Counted from the stretch's first letter, positions 1-9,191 are shown. The stretch is DNA of 64,000 bases from JBBSUQ01 sp964389755 (GCA_964389755.1 CAYMEW010000010.1:1-64000); one strand, 5' to 3'. Numbers and translations are program-made. Notes: a model not told the origin generated them from the letters alone.

Positions 1-1229
1 CGATTCCGTCGCCGTCCGTATCGGGGTTCATCGGGTCGGTTCCATAAGTTCCTTCATCTCCGTTTGGCAAACCGTCTCCATCCTGGTCACAGGAAGGACT
101 GGTCGCATTCGGATCGCACGGATCAAGCGGATCGCTGCCATTTGTTACCTCATCACCGTCATTGATTCCGTCTCCGTCCGTATCCGGGTTGGTCGGATCG
201 GTTCCGTTTGTCGCTTCGTCGTCATTGCTAAGTCCGTCACCATCCTGATCACAAGCCGGGCTGGTCGCATTCGGATCACACGGATCGAGCGGGTCGCTTC
301 CATTGGTTACTTCCGTACCGTCATTGATTCCATCTCCGTCCGTATCCGGATTATTAGGGTTCGTGCCATTCGTAGCTTCGTCCCCATTGTTCAGTCCGTC
401 ACCGTCCGGATCACAGTTTGCGCCGGTCGCGTTCGGATCACACGGATCCAGCGGGTCGCTTCCATTCGTAACTTCAGTACCATCATTGATTCCGTCTCCA
501 TCCGTATCCGGGTTGTTCGGATCAGTTCCGTTCGTGGCTTCGTCACCATTGTTCAGTCCGTCACCGTCAGGGTCACAACCGGCTCCTGTTGCATTCGGAT
601 CACATGGATCTAACGGATCGCTTCCGTTCGTTACTTCGTTACCGTCGGTCAGGCCGTCACCATCCGTATCCGGGTTCAGCGGATCGGTTCCATTGGTTGC
701 TTCATCACCATTTGTAAGGCCATCGCCGTCCTGGTCACAGGCAGGGCTGTTTGCCAACGGATCGCAGGGATCGAGCGGGTCACTGGATATCGTAACTTCC
801 GTACCATCGTTAAAGCCGTCACCATCCGTATCCGGGTTGGTAGGATCGGTTCCCAATGTTCCCTCTGTGGAATTCGTAAGTCCGTCACCATCCTGGTCAC
901 AATTCGGGCTCGTCATATTCGGATCACACGGATCCAGCGGGTCACTGCCATTGGTCACTTCTGTACCATCGGTAAGTCCGTCACCGTCAGTATCCGGGTT
1001 AGTCGGATTGGTTCCCAGCGTTCCTTCCGTATCGTTGGTCAGTCCGTCACCGTCCTGGTCACAGGTTGGAGACGTCGTCAAAGGATCGCACGGATCGAGC
1101 GGATCGCTTCCGTTCGTTACTTCATTTCCGTCGCTAAGCCCGTCGCCGTCGGTATCCGGGTTATTCGGATCGGTTCCGTAAGTTCCGCTTTCGTCGGAAT
1201 CGCTCAGCCCGTCGCCGTCAGAATCGCAA
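1..1229 (-). repeat. Thrombospondin type 3 tandem array, 162-bp unit
   Basis: Seven complete units and one cut by the window edge repeat every 162 bp (54 residues). Each unit holds two acidic loops, CDxDGDGLxN and NPDTDGDGxxDG, separated by GTDPxNP and closed by GSDPLDPCDP. The paired DxDxDG loops are the Ca-binding signature of TSP3 repeats. Two Cys per unit could form disulfides. The array continues beyond base 1, so the copy number is a minimum. Confidence 0.9.
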
Positions 1230-4200
1230 AGAGCAATTACGTTCACGGTTGTACTGGACACCGGTGACGTACAGCCGCCAACTGTGATAGTTAAATTATA
1301 CACGCCTGCATCCGCAGTGCCGGCAGTCGGTATAACCGGATTTTGCACCGAAGCCGTAAAGCCGTTCGGGCCGGTCCAGTTATAGGTGGCCCCTGAAACT
1401 GTCGGTCCGTTCAGGTTAATTGCCTGTCCCGAACATACGGGGGAGTTGGAACTGATAAGCGGCGCTGCCGGTGCCGGGTTAATCGTAATACCGGCCGTGG
1501 AACTGGCCGCCGGACAGGAACCATTTGCTGCTATTGAATTCGTTACTGTATAAGAGCCCGGCGTGGATGCAGACAGATCGACGATACCCGTTGAAGCATC
1601 GATCACAAGTCCTGCGGTGGATGTGAAAGTACCTCCACTCGCTCCTGTTCCGAATACCGGAGAAGGATCAGTTCCCGACTGGCAAAATGGCGAATTATAG
1701 CTAAATGTTGCATCGGGCGCTCCGGAAATGGTCACCGTCAGCATATCGCTGACTGTTCCGCAAACACCTGACGGATCATTGGTCGTAAGAGTTAGTGTAA
1801 CGCTTCCGGCCCCGATATCGGCAGCAGAAGGAGTATATGTGGATGTCGGACTGGATGCATTTCCGAAAATTCCGGTACCGGAAGTAGTCCATGTCGCAGC
1901 AGTTGCACCACCACCGTACTGTCCGCTTAGGGTAACTGCGCTTCCGTTACAACTCGCCATGTCCGGACCGGCATTCACGATCGGTGCCTGGCTAACGCTT
2001 ACAACTACCGATCCGGTGGCACTGCCGCAGCCATTGGATGTAACCGTGAGGTTATACGTCCCGTTCGCTGCGGTGGTCACATTTGCGATCGAAGGGTTCT
2101 GTTGAGTCGACAGGAAACCATTCGGTCCGGTCCAGCTGTAAGTGGCACCGGAAACGGCCGTGGTAGTAAGGTTCAGCGTGCTTCCTTCGCACAGCGGTGA
2201 ATTGGAAGACGGTGCCGGGGTTGCCGGTGTCAGGTTTACCACTACAGTCACCGTTCCGGCCATACTTGTACAGCCGTTTTGCGTAATAGTCAATGAGTAG
2301 ACACCGGAAGCGGCCGTGCTTACATTGCTGATCGACGGATTTTGCATCGAAGAAGTGAAGCCGTTCGGACCCGTCCAGTTATACGTGGCTCCGCTCACGG
2401 CGGCCGTCATCAGGTTTAAAGTCGCATTCGCACAAACAGGGCTGTTACTCGATACTGCCGGAATAGCCGGAAGATTATTTACTACCACGTTTGTAGAACC
2501 TGCCGAACTCGAGCAGCCATTTACAGTTACAACCACGGAATAAGTACCCGCATCAGCCATTGCGGCGGATGAAATAACCGGATTCTGGGTCGTGCTCGTA
2601 TAACCATTCGGACCGGTCCAGTTGTATGTTGCTCCTGCCACGGTTGCCGTACTCAGGTTTATCGGTGAGCCGGCACATACCGGTGAATTGGACGAAGCAG
2701 CCGGAGTAGCCGGTTTCGGGTTCACGACCACGTTCACCGTTGCTGCAACGGATGTACAACTGCCCAGTGTGTAGGTGAGTGTATACGTTCCGGAAGCTGA
2801 TGGTCCGGCATTCGCGATGGACGGATTTTGCAGCGTGGACGTGAAACCGTTCGGGCCTGTCCAGGCATAGGTTGCCCCGGAAACCGCCGGGGTACTAAAC
2901 ATGAGTGTAGAATTCTCACAAACGGGTGAATTGGTCGTAATCTGCGGCGCTGCCGGTTGCGTTGTCACCACGATGTTCACCTGGTCCGTCGAAGAATGAC
3001 AACCATCCGTATAGATCGTATAAGCAAACGTATTTGTGCCGTTTTGCAAGCCATTCACAGTCGTCGTCGGGTTATTGACATTCGCAAAAGTGCCCGAACC
3101 GCTTACAACGGTCCAGTAACCGAGTCCGTTGGCCGGTGTATTTCCTGCGAGTGTATAAGAAGCTGAACACCCGCTCTGATCAGGACCCGCGTTCGCCGTG
3201 GTCGGTACGGTATTCTGACGCCAGTCGGGAATGCCGTTCTGATCGGTATCCTGCCTCGGAGCCATCGTTCCGCCATTCGTCGGATCATAGGCATTGTCAA
3301 GTCCGTCACCGTCCGTATCCGTGTTTTGAAGTGGGAAGTCGGCTGCACAATCGTGGTTTGCATCGTTTCCTTCCACCAGGTCCGTATTGCCGTCGTTGTC
3401 GGAATCGGCGTCCCGATAATCAGGCTGATCGGTACCGTCGGTATTGACCGGTATGATCAATGTTCCGCCCTGAGCAGGTTCGAAAGCGTCGTCCCAACCG
3501 TTGTTGTTTGCATCCGTGCCGCTGATCGCAATCAGGCCTGTAGAAGACTGGAATTCGTAATAATCGGTAATTCCGTCGTTATCGGAATCAATGTCTTTGT
3601 AATCCGGGTGACCGTCGGAATCGAAATCCTGTGAAGCCGCATTCGGCGAACAATACCGGATTTCCCCGACTCCATAGCCCTGGTTCCCGAGATTCGTGAG
3701 GTCGACATTCTTATAAATAAGCCGTACCGAATCGACCAGGTAAGGCAAACTGATCCCGATAGTTCCATTGGCCTCGTTGTTAGCCATGGCTGCCAGCCCG
3801 GTAAAGGTGTTGGCTCCGGAATACTGATTAAAGTTACCACTGCCGATCGTATAGTTGGTCGCGCTCAGGTTTATAAGTTGTCCGAAGGAATAAGCATTTA
3901 CCGTGATCTGGTCTTTAAATTGCCCGGCCCCCAGGTCTACATCCTGCAACTTAAAAGAAAGATTGTAAACAGGCTGGTTGAATTTCAGTACCTGCACGGA
4001 CTGATCACTTGCGGTGGCCACGTCCTGCTCAGTGTAGATCTCATTTCCGGCAACGGCGGTGTACTGGTCGGAAATATTAAATGTGGAAATTCCGGCGCCC
4101 GCCGTGTTCCAGCTCAGGATCGCCATGGTAATGGAGTTTGTCGTGGGATACACGAGCGTCGGGTTGGACGTTGCAGGCAGGGTCAGTAAAGAAGGTGTCG

Positions 4201-4921
4201 AACAGGGCATCATTTCGGCGTTATTCGTAACGCCGTCACCGTCGATGTCCACATCCACATAATCCATAACGCCGTCGGAATCCATGTCGGAAGGCGGCAC
4301 ATAATAATAGATCCGTATTCGGACCTGGTCAATGTAACTGGTTGTGTTGCTGATGAGCCCCACGGCGTTTGTTACGATCGCAATACCGACACCGAAACCG
4401 TTGTTGGAAACATCGAATCCCGTCAGGGTCGTACCCCACAGGTCGCTTGAAGAACCGTACGTAAAGACCGATTCGGAAGTGGGCCAGTTGACCCCGACAT
4501 TCGCGTGATTCGTTCCAACCAGTTGGTTTCCTTTTAACAAACGAATGTCCGCATCACGTGTGTAATCCGTTCCTCCGCTGTTGTCGGAAGAAAATTTACG
4601 CAGTTCAACCTCAACACCGCACACGAGGGCCTGGTTCGGAATGCTGATCCCGAGGTTGCGGGCTACCAGGTGATTGGAAGTCTGAACGTTGCCGCCAAGC
4701 AAACCACCATGCGAGATCGTTGCGTAATTGTTGTTGTTCGTGAAAATGTTGTTGGCACCGGACCAATCCAGCGAACCGGTGGTCGTAACGTTCACTCCGG
4801 CACCCGGGTTTAGAAAGCCGGTACCGGTACCGGGACACTGTCCGTAAACAAGCATCCCGGGCACCATCAGTAGTAGGAAAATACATATTCCGGCCTTTTT
4901 CAGAGAATAATAGTGCTGCAT
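1..4921 (-). CDS. Giant secreted adhesin-like protein, N-terminal part (runs off the left edge)
   Basis: The minus-strand frame starting at the ATG at 4921-4919 stays open for 1640 codons to the window edge, so the C-terminus is missing. A signal peptide is visible at residues 1-28 (basic start, hydrophobic core, ending GMLVYGQ). After a roughly 500-residue N-terminal part with scattered DxDxDG motifs come five Ig-like repeats sharing NSPVC and WTGPNGF, interrupted by two unrelated beta modules. Residues 1231-1640 are a thrombospondin type 3 calcium-binding array. I infer a surface-anchored, Ca-stabilised adhesin or filament. A T9SS sorting domain would be expected beyond the edge but cannot be seen. 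It is transcribed divergently from the LytTR gene. Function is unknown; extracellular location is likely. Confidence 0.9.
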   Translation of the reverse strand, partial: MQHYYSLKKAGICIFLLLMVPGMLVYGQCPGTGTGFLNPGAGVNVTTTGSLDWSGANNIFTNNNNYATISHGGLLGGNVQTSNHLVARNLGISIPNQALVCGVEVELRKFSSDNSGGTDYTRDADIRLLKGNQLVGTNHANVGVNWPTSESVFTYGSSSDLWGTTLTGFDVSNNGFGVGIAIVTNAVGLISNTTSYIDQVRIRIYYYVPPSDMDSDGVMDYVDVDIDGDGVTNNAEMMPCSTPSLLTLPATSNPTLVYPTTNSITMAILSWNTAGAGISTFNISDQYTAVAGNEIYTEQDVATASDQSVQVLKFNQPVYNLSFKLQDVDLGAGQFKDQITVNAYSFGQLINLSATNYTIGSGNFNQYSGANTFTGLAAMANNEANGTIGISLPYLVDSVRLIYKNVDLTNLGNQGYGVGEIRYCSPNAASQDFDSDGHPDYKDIDSDNDGITDYYEFQSSTGLIAISGTDANNNGWDDAFEPAQGGTLIIPVNTDGTDQPDYRDADSDNDGNTDLVEGNDANHDCAADFPLQNTDTDGDGLDNAYDPTNGGTMAPRQDTDQNGIPDWRQNTVPTTANAGPDQSGCSASYTLAGNTPANGLGYWTVVSGSGTFANVNNPTTTVNGLQNGTNTFAYTIYTDGCHSSTDQVNIVVTTQPAAPQITTNSPVCENSTLMFSTPAVSGATYAWTGPNGFTSTLQNPSIANAGPSASGTYTLTYTLGSCTSVAATVNVVVNPKPATPAASSNSPVCAGSPINLSTATVAGATYNWTGPNGYTSTTQNPVISSAAMADAGTYSVVVTVNGCSSSAGSTNVVVNNLPAIPAVSSNSPVCANATLNLMTAAVSGATYNWTGPNGFTSSMQNPSISNVSTAASGVYSLTITQNGCTSMAGTVTVVVNLTPATPAPSSNSPLCEGSTLNLTTTAVSGATYSWTGPNGFLSTQQNPSIANVTTAANGTYNLTVTSNGCGSATGSVVVSVSQAPIVNAGPDMASCNGSAVTLSGQYGGGATAATWTTSGTGIFGNASSPTSTYTPSAADIGAGSVTLTLTTNDPSGVCGTVSDMLTVTISGAPDATFSYNSPFCQSGTDPSPVFGTGASGGTFTSTAGLVIDASTGIVDLSASTPGSYTVTNSIAANGSCPAASSTAGITINPAPAAPLISSNSPVCSGQAINLNGPTVSGATYNWTGPNGFTASVQNPVIPTAGTADAGVYNLTITVGGCTSPVSSTTVNVIALCDSDGDGLSDSDESGTYGTDPNNPDTDGDGLSDGNEVTNGSDPLDPCDPLTTSPTCDQDGDGLTNDTEGTLGTNPTNPDTDGDGLTDGTEVTNGSDPLDPCDPNMTSPNCDQDGDGLTNSTEGTLGTDPTNPDTDGDGFNDGTEVTISSDPLDPCDPLANSPACDQDGDGLTNGDEATNGTDPLNPDTDGDGLTDGNEVTNGSDPLDPCDPNATGAGCDPDGDGLNNGDEATNGTDPNNPDTDGDGINDGTEVTNGSDPLDPCDPNATGANCDPDGDGLNNGDEATNGTNPNNPDTDGDGINDGTEVTNGSDPLDPCDPNATSPACDQDGDGLSNDDEATNGTDPTNPDTDGDGINDGDEVTNGSDPLDPCDPNATSPSCDQDGDGLPNGDEGTYGTDPMNPDTDGDGI
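1237..2970 (-). repeat. Ig-like repeats of the giant adhesin
   Basis: Five modules of about 81 residues share the pattern NSPVC, then GATYxWTGPNGF, QNPxI and a closing VVV strand. Four are contiguous at about 1990-2970 and one lies at about 1237-1476. Between them are two different beta modules, beginning near GPDMASC and GAPDATF. This Ig-like family is common in Bacteroidota gliding and T9SS-exported proteins. Confidence 0.75.
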
Positions 4922-5135
4922 ATGATAATCTTTAATTTTTTTCTGTTTAGTTCTTTGGCTAGAGTTAAAATTACACGCTATGCAGAAATCAAACTGACAG
5001 AATTAATAGTTGGTATCTTTTCGGGAATAACCGGTAGCATTTCGTTAACAGCGCTGAAAGATGTAGTCCTTAATTCATGATAAAATGGCTGTAACTCCCT
5101 TCAGCGTTGAACTTTTTAATAAAATACGATTGTAA

Positions 5136-5143
5136 TAATTTTG
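5136..5143 (+). promoter_or_regulatory. Putative -7 element TAATTTTG before the LytTR gene
   Basis: TAATTTTG matches the Bacteroidota -7 consensus TAnnTTTG and lies 51 bp before the gene start. The nearest upstream TTG is 26 bp away, slightly beyond the usual 17-23 bp, so support is modest. Confidence 0.4.
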
Positions 5144-5193
5144 TGATTCCGTTCAGATCAACTATATTTAAAGATATAAACCGCTATTGCTGA

Positions 5194-5922
5194 ATGATGA
5201 GAATTTGCATCTGTGAACGCGTCCGGAGGGACGCTGAAGCACTTAAAGAACACCTCGTACAGGTCAACTCCGTGTTCGACAGCGCAGAAACACGAACACT
5301 CGAAGAAGAAAGAGAGCTTGATCACTTGCAAAAGACAGATTACCTCATCCTCGACGAATCAGGAAATGATATCGAAATACTGGAAACCGTTCGTAAATAT
5401 GCGCGGACTACAAATGTTATTTTCCTGACAGAAGATTTTAAACAGATAGGACAGGCTTTCGATGCCGGGGCATTTGATTGCCTGCTCAAACCGCTTACGG
5501 AGGTGGACATTGATAACATCGCGGAAGTCATTACATACCAAAAAGGCGACCATGGAGAAACAGACCGGGAAAGTATTTCAGGCGGACCGGTTTGTATTGA
5601 AAACAACATCCTGGGTATTTCGGGCTTTGATACCATTGAATTCATACAGGTCAATAAGATCCGGTACCTGAAGGCAAGTGGCAAATATACCGAGATTCAC
5701 CTCAAAGGCAGGCACATCATCAGTTCCAAGAACCTGAAAATATTTGAAAACATCCTTGATAATGATCAATTTGTACGCGTTCACAATTCGTACATCATCA
5801 ATCTGCGCGAGATCCGCCAGTTCGTAAAGGATGAACTCTTTGTCGTACTACGTGATAAAACCGAGATCCCGATCTCCCGTTCGCGTAAAACCGAACTACT
5901 GGAAAAACTAATCTATATATAA
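5194..5922 (+). CDS. LytTR-family response regulator with atypical receiver
   Basis: A 242-residue transcription regulator. Residues 1-112 look like a receiver domain: D54 in LILDES sits where the phospho-acceptor is expected, T79 follows the fourth strand, and K99-P100 matches the conserved Lys-Pro. The usual acidic pair near the N-terminus is replaced by Cys-Glu (CICER), so phosphorylation may be impaired. Residues 145-242 are a LytTR DNA-binding domain with YLKASGKYTEI, FVRVHNSYIIN and IPISRSRK. No histidine kinase gene lies nearby. It is divergent from the giant adhesin gene and could control it, which is inference from position. Its last 15 bp overlap the convergent lipoprotein gene. Confidence 0.85.
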   Translation: MMRICICERVRRDAEALKEHLVQVNSVFDSAETRTLEEERELDHLQKTDYLILDESGNDIEILETVRKYARTTNVIFLTEDFKQIGQAFDAGAFDCLLKPLTEVDIDNIAEVITYQKGDHGETDRESISGGPVCIENNILGISGFDTIEFIQVNKIRYLKASGKYTEIHLKGRHIISSKNLKIFENILDNDQFVRVHNSYIINLREIRQFVKDELFVVLRDKTEIPISRSRKTELLEKLIYI

Positions 5923-6576
5923 GGGATTTATTAGAATGATCCGCCTCACGCGCAAACGATCCGGATCTGCTTCTGGTGCATCCGAACGGATCAGCCGGTC
6001 ACCCATAAGTGATTTCGGGTAATCTGCATTTTCGGTATAGCCGAGCGAGATCCCCATCCCTTGTTTCTCCAACTTTCCGCCGCCGAAAGAAGTAACGATG
6101 CCGGAACGGTCCCAACCGAAACCGGCGAAGGTAATCACTGCCTCGTTGCGTGTAACGAGTTCGCGCAGCGACATACCAGGGTATACAGCCCCGTGTGCGA
6201 TCATTACCCGTTTTGCTTCCGCTTCCGGGAAACAATACTCGGCACTCACCGAATGAGGTCCCTGGAAATTTTTTCCGCTCCAGTATACCCGAACTTCCGG
6301 ACAAGCGCCGTTTGTATAAGATGTGTAGCGTAATACGGTTCCTTCTTCCGTCCACACGGAGTCGTGAACCACCGCCTCTGTGCCGAAACGCGCACTGAAA
6401 TCCGCTGAATCCTTTAAACGGAAAAGCGACTCCAGGTAACAGGTATCTTTACCATACTCTTTTGTATCCGGACCGGAGTTTCGGGACAGGACCGGTTGGG
6501 CTGCATCCGGCGATTCCGTTTCATGACAGGAAAATAAAAGTATCGAAAGGGCCAGGTACAGAAAGCGTGTACGCAT
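5908..6576 (-). CDS. Predicted lipoprotein of unknown function
   Basis: A 222-residue protein. I chose the ATG at 6576 because it gives a proper lipoprotein signal (MRTRFLYLALSILLFSC) with the lipobox Cys at residue 17. An in-frame upstream start at 6792 would only add residues overlapping paaD in another frame. The mature part has no motif I recognise. It contains CYLESL and several Gly-rich beta-like stretches. It follows paaD on the same strand after 46 bp and could be co-transcribed, but nothing in the sequence ties it to phenylacetate metabolism. Its 3' end overlaps the LytTR gene tail to tail. Confidence 0.75.
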   Translation of the reverse strand: MRTRFLYLALSILLFSCHETESPDAAQPVLSRNSGPDTKEYGKDTCYLESLFRLKDSADFSARFGTEAVVHDSVWTEEGTVLRYTSYTNGACPEVRVYWSGKNFQGPHSVSAEYCFPEAEAKRVMIAHGAVYPGMSLRELVTRNEAVITFAGFGWDRSGIVTSFGGGKLEKQGMGISLGYTENADYPKSLMGDRLIRSDAPEADPDRLRVRRIILINPLYID

Positions 6577-6622
6577 AAAGGATTTTAGACCAAAAACGAT
6601 CAGTGATGCGTATTGGTTCGGA

Positions 6623-7111
6623 TTATTTGAGACATTTGAAATAATCGAAGGGCTCCAGGCAGTCATTACACTGGTAATGCGCTTTACAGGGTGTGCTCCC
6701 AAACTGGCTGACCATACGGGTGTTGGTGCTTTTACAATGCGGACAGCGAATAACGGGCGGTGCTGAGAAAAGCGTGCTTTTGTCAACTTCATTCGCCGGA
6801 GGAGCGATCCCGTAAGCTTCGAGCTTTTGCTTTCCTTTCTCCGAAAGCCAGTCCGTGGTCCAGGCAGGCGAAAGTACCGTCCGTATCTCAGGTTCTTTCA
6901 GATCGTGCTCCCGGAACTTGGCGCGAATATCTTCTTCGATAACCTGCATGGCCGGGCAACCGCTGTAGGTCGGCGTGATCGTGATCGTGCAGTTTTCACC
7001 GTTCAGGCGAACTTCCCGGACAACACCGAGGTCCACCACAGATAATACGGGCACTTCCGGGTCATTGACCTCCTCCAGCATTTCCCATATTTCCGCTTCG
7101 GTCATTACCAT
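6623..7111 (-). CDS. paaD: Phenylacetate-CoA oxygenase subunit PaaD (PaaJ)
   Basis: A 162-residue protein needed for maturation or activity of the phenylacetyl-CoA epoxidase. Residues 1-95 are a MIP18/DUF59-type domain with NDPEVPVLSVVDLG and the conserved SGCPAM loop, as in Fe-S assembly factors. The C-terminus is a zinc ribbon with CPHC and CNDC pairs, typical of PaaD. It is the last gene of paaABCD. The ATG at 7111 overlaps paaC by 7 bp. The ATG at 7105 (MTEAEIW) overlaps the paaC stop as TAATG and is equally possible. Confidence 0.93.
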   Translation of the reverse strand: MVMTEAEIWEMLEEVNDPEVPVLSVVDLGVVREVRLNGENCTITITPTYSGCPAMQVIEEDIRAKFREHDLKEPEIRTVLSPAWTTDWLSEKGKQKLEAYGIAPPANEVDKSTLFSAPPVIRCPHCKSTNTRMVSQFGSTPCKAHYQCNDCLEPFDYFKCLK

Positions 7112-7854
7112 GTCATTCCGGGATAAGCCCGTTGCATATATTGCATTTCTGCCAAAAGATATCCGAGGTGCTCACTGTGATACCCTTTTCGGCCACCGGC
7201 CTGCTGAAATCCGTCCGAAGGAATTTCAAGCGTTGCTTCTGAAAGCACTTCCGCAACATAAGCCGTCCATTCTTTGCGGATGTCTTCAAGATCCACGGCA
7301 ATACCCTGCTCGATCAGTACGCGATCGGTTTCATCCATAAAGAATAATTCGCCGGTAAAACGATAGAGGTTATCAAGCGAACGCTGGATACGCGTATGGG
7401 ATTCCTCCGTTCCGTCCCCGAGGCGGATCACCCATTCGGATGAATGCTTCACGTGGTATTTTGTTTCTTTCAGGGATTTCTCCGCAATCGCCGCGATCGT
7501 TTTATCCGCACTGTTTGTCAGTCGCTCGAAAAGGCCTCTCCGAAAAACGTCAAAAAAGAACTGTCGCAGGATCGTATCACCGAAATCACCGTTCGGTTGC
7601 TCGGTAAGCAATGCGTTGCGGTAGTCGCGGTCGTAACGCAAGAACGCGAGTGCATCGCCGTTGCGTCCCTTTCCTTCCACCTCGCCGGCATAATTTAAAA
7701 GAGAGGTTGCCTGCCCGACCAGGTCGAGCGCAATGTTTGTGAGTGCAATATCTTCTTCGAGGATCGGCCCGTGTCCGCACCACTCGGAAACGCGGTGACC
7801 AAGGATCAGGCTGTCATCGCCCATGCGCAGCACATATTCAAAAAGATGATTCAT
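7105..7854 (-). CDS. paaC: Phenylacetyl-CoA 1,2-epoxidase structural subunit PaaC
   Basis: A 249-residue ferritin-like helical protein that pairs with PaaA in the ring-epoxidising complex but carries no active diiron centre. Recognisable features are LILGHRVSEWCGHGP near the N-terminus, EDIALTNIALDLVGQA, and the late stretch KGYHSEHLGYLLAEMQ. Length and gene order (A-B-C-D) match known paa operons. It starts 14 bp after paaB and overlaps paaD, suggesting coupled translation. Confidence 0.95.
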   Translation of the reverse strand: MNHLFEYVLRMGDDSLILGHRVSEWCGHGPILEEDIALTNIALDLVGQATSLLNYAGEVEGKGRNGDALAFLRYDRDYRNALLTEQPNGDFGDTILRQFFFDVFRRGLFERLTNSADKTIAAIAEKSLKETKYHVKHSSEWVIRLGDGTEESHTRIQRSLDNLYRFTGELFFMDETDRVLIEQGIAVDLEDIRKEWTAYVAEVLSEATLEIPSDGFQQAGGRKGYHSEHLGYLLAEMQYMQRAYPGMTW

Positions 7855-7868
7855 TTGTTTGGATCGCT

Positions 7869-8153
7869 TTACATGTGAGAAATTCCGTCCGGCACGTCGT
7901 AAAAAGTCGGGTGACGATACACTTTGCTGTCTGCCGGTTCGAACAGGCTATCCGATTCGGTAGGATCGCTCGCATACACGTTTTTCGATTCTACTACCCA
8001 GATGCTGATCCCTTCCGACCGACGCGTATAGACATCGCGGGCATTCTCAACAGCCATTTCCGCATCTGCTGCACGGAGACTTCCGACATGTTTGTGGTTT
8101 AATCCCTGTTTACTACGAATAAACACTTCCCATAAAGGCCATTCACGTGACAT
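7869..8153 (-). CDS. paaB: Phenylacetyl-CoA epoxidase small subunit PaaB
   Basis: A 94-residue subunit that bridges the PaaAC core. The ATG at 8153 gives the family-typical start MSREWPLWEVFIRSKQG. The open frame extends upstream to 8252 but that part overlaps paaA and lacks PaaB similarity. KHVGSLRAADAEMAVENARDV and the RRSEGISIWVV strand are characteristic. It sits between paaA and paaC, 41 bp after paaA. Confidence 0.94.
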   Translation of the reverse strand: MSREWPLWEVFIRSKQGLNHKHVGSLRAADAEMAVENARDVYTRRSEGISIWVVESKNVYASDPTESDSLFEPADSKVYRHPTFYDVPDGISHM

Positions 8154-8194
8154 ATTATCTGCTATAAAATTGTGATCTTTATACTTGTTTTCTT

Positions 8195-9154
8195 TCAGGC
8201 ACTTTTGGCTGCGCGTTTTGCGGCATGTGCCATCGCTGCCTCCCGAACCCATGAACCTGCTTCTTTAGCTTTGCGACGCGCTTCCACGCGCTCCTTGTTG
8301 CAGGGTCCGTTTCCTTTGACAACGTTCCAGAACTCGTCCCAGTTGATCGGTCCGAAATCGTACTGTCCCTTTTCCTCGTTCCATTTCAAATCCGGATCCG
8401 GAACAGTCAGCCCGATCATTTCGGCCTGCGGAACGGTAATGTCCACAAACTGCTGACGCAATTCATCGTTTGTGTTGCGCTTGATCTTCCATTTCATGGA
8501 TTGAGCCGTGTGTTTCGAATCGGCGTCGTTCGGACCGAACATCATCAGCGAAGGCCACCACCAACGATTGAGCGCATCCTGGGCCATTTCACGCTGCTCA
8601 GGAGTTCCCTGTGCAAGGTGAGAGATGATCTCGAAACCCTGTCGCTGGTGAAATGATTCTTCTTTACAAATCCGCACCATGGCACGGGCGTATGGACCAT
8701 AAGAACAACGGCACAACGGAACCTGGTTCATGATCGCCGCACCGTCTACGAGCCAGCCGATCGCGCCCATGTCCGCCCAACTTACCGTCGGGTAATTAAA
8801 GATCGAAGAATACTTCGCCTTCCCCGAGTGCAGGTCGTCAATGGTTTCCTCACGGTCAGCTCCGAGTGTTTCGGTAGCACTGTACAGGTACAGCCCGTGC
8901 CCGGCCTCATCTTGCACTTTTGCTAGTAATACGGCCTTTCGGCGCAGGTTCGGTGCCCGCGTAATCCAGTTTCCTTCGGGCAACATCCCCACGATTTCGG
9001 AATGAGCGTGCTGGGAAATCTGGCGGATCAACGTATCCCGGTAAGCATCCGGCATCCAGTCTTTCGGTTCGATCTTAATATCCTTATCGATCTTCTCCTG
9101 GAAGATCCGTTCCAGCTCTGCCTCGTTGTGCGATTTGTTCATAGTCTCTGCCAT
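8195..9154 (-). CDS. paaA: Phenylacetyl-CoA 1,2-epoxidase catalytic subunit PaaA
   Basis: About 319 residues. This is the diiron oxygenase subunit that epoxidises the aromatic ring of phenylacetyl-CoA. Ferritin-like metal-ligand motifs are visible: HSEIVGMLPEGNW, KVQDEAGHGLYLY (E..H) and KEESFHQRQGFE (E..H). The frame is open to a TTG at 9163, but that TTG belongs to a promoter -7 element, so translation should begin at ATG 9154 (MAETMNK) or ATG 9142 (MNKSHNE). With the predicted transcription start near 9155, 9142 would leave a short leader. First gene of paaABCD. Confidence 0.95.
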   Translation of the reverse strand: MAETMNKSHNEAELERIFQEKIDKDIKIEPKDWMPDAYRDTLIRQISQHAHSEIVGMLPEGNWITRAPNLRRKAVLLAKVQDEAGHGLYLYSATETLGADREETIDDLHSGKAKYSSIFNYPTVSWADMGAIGWLVDGAAIMNQVPLCRCSYGPYARAMVRICKEESFHQRQGFEIISHLAQGTPEQREMAQDALNRWWWPSLMMFGPNDADSKHTAQSMKWKIKRNTNDELRQQFVDITVPQAEMIGLTVPDPDLKWNEEKGQYDFGPINWDEFWNVVKGNGPCNKERVEARRKAKEAGSWVREAAMAHAAKRAAKSA

Positions 9155-9160
9155 ACCATG

Positions 9161-9191
9161 CAAAGATACGGAATTTTCCCTTTTTCAGCAA
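9161..9191 (-). promoter_or_regulatory. paaABCD promoter (TTG-N20-TATCTTTG)
   Basis: On the minus strand TTG (9191-9189) is followed after 20 bp by TATCTTTG (9168-9161), a full match to the Bacteroidota vegetative promoter. The -7 box abuts the paaA coding region and argues against the TTG start at 9163. Confidence 0.7.

Noticed and set aside
303..1181. 292-codon plus-strand frame with Ser/Pro/Val-rich repeats
   Set aside because: It is the antisense shadow of the thrombospondin type 3 array, which keeps other frames open by repetition. No start signal or family match.
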